Source: Rhizopus sp. PT2906
Taxonomy: Eukaryota > Mucoromycota > Mucoromycetes > Mucorales > Rhizopodaceae
Length of the DNA: 64,000 nt
Direction: 5' to 3'
Assembly: GCA_025529335.1 (NCBI GenBank)
Contig: JAMYHX010000024.1
Coordinates: forward strand, 116,034-180,033
Part shown: in pieces, positions 63,881-64,000 of the stretch
Layout: each line of letters begins with the position of its first letter
Numbering within the stretch: the stretch's first letter is position 1
Made by a program: the position numbers and the translations under genes
Notes under the pieces: model-generated
What the model was told of the DNA's origin: nothing
Seen by the model: only the letters and a program-made list of their open reading frames with translations
The model's database searches: none

Positions 63881-64000
63881 TTTCCGGAAAGTAAATTCAC
63901 CTGTGATCGAAAATAAATATACCCATGGTGAGAACAAAATTCATGTTGCATGAAATGTAAATTCGTCGTCGACAAGAATATTTTCGTAATATTAACAGGT
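63881..64000. other. Sequence after the reverse transcriptase fragment
   Basis: AT-rich. GTCGACAAGAATATTTT near 63968 resembles the TGGACAAGAAAAT part of the 59.3 kb repeat cluster (minus strand). No gene is recognised. Confidence 0.35.

Noticed and set aside
1..64000. tRNA or rRNA genes
   Set aside because: I looked for T-loop GGTTCRANYCC-type boxes with matching A-boxes and saw none convincing. A tRNAscan run would be decisive.

Overview
The window is nuclear DNA from a fungus, most probably an early-diverging one (Mucoromycota, Mucorales-like). Genes are AT-rich and interrupted by short GT-AG introns, mostly 45-75 nt. There are no operons, and fungal marker proteins are present (PET127, Mkk1/2-type MAPKK, Nha1, saccharopepsin, Dsc3, RAD54). 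Several degenerate repeat genes look like families I associate with Mucorales. Coordinates of multi-exon genes run from start codon to stop codon; introns were read by eye. Genus-level identity cannot be fixed without a search.

Layout. 1-26.3 kb is dense housekeeping DNA: GGA adaptor (-, cut by the window edge), DSC3-like ubiquitin-like membrane protein (+), DUF2433 metallophosphoesterase with a C-terminal RRM (+), vacuolar aspartic protease (+), cap methyltransferase ABD1 (-), a CYSTM-like tail protein (-), a CS-alpha-beta defensin-like peptide (+), methionyl-tRNA formyltransferase (-), eL37 (-), an Mkk-type MAPKK (+) whose stop codon overlaps that of a convergent HSF-type factor (-), a MINDY deubiquitinase (-), a ZC3H3-like CCCH protein (-), PET127 (+), a membrane coiled-coil protein (-) and GMP synthase (-).

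26.3-31.9 kb is gene-poor and holds relics: a Tc1-like transposase tail, a broken gene with a PD...EVK nuclease-like signature, and an unrecognised membrane/coiled-coil gene. 31.9-53 kb is ordinary again: a histone-fold protein, GET5, a 7TM receptor-like protein, a bZIP factor, an Nha1 antiporter, a WW-domain protein, a copper P-type ATPase, a second defensin-like gene, glyoxalase I and a conserved-looking unknown. 53.5 kb carries a PX-PB1 protein. 54.3-59.9 kb is a second relic island (Tc1-like pseudogene, zinc-knuckle gene, short degenerate tandem repeats). It is followed by mitochondrial bL31m, RAD54 and, at the right edge, a fragment of a LINE-type reverse transcriptase.

The most notable signal is the pair of defensin-like genes at 10.6 and 48.9 kb. 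They lie on opposite strands about 38 kb apart. Their cysteine spacing is identical, and both promoters carry the same CCAAT-containing block at a similar distance upstream of a TATA box. They look like a duplicated, co-regulated secreted-peptide system.
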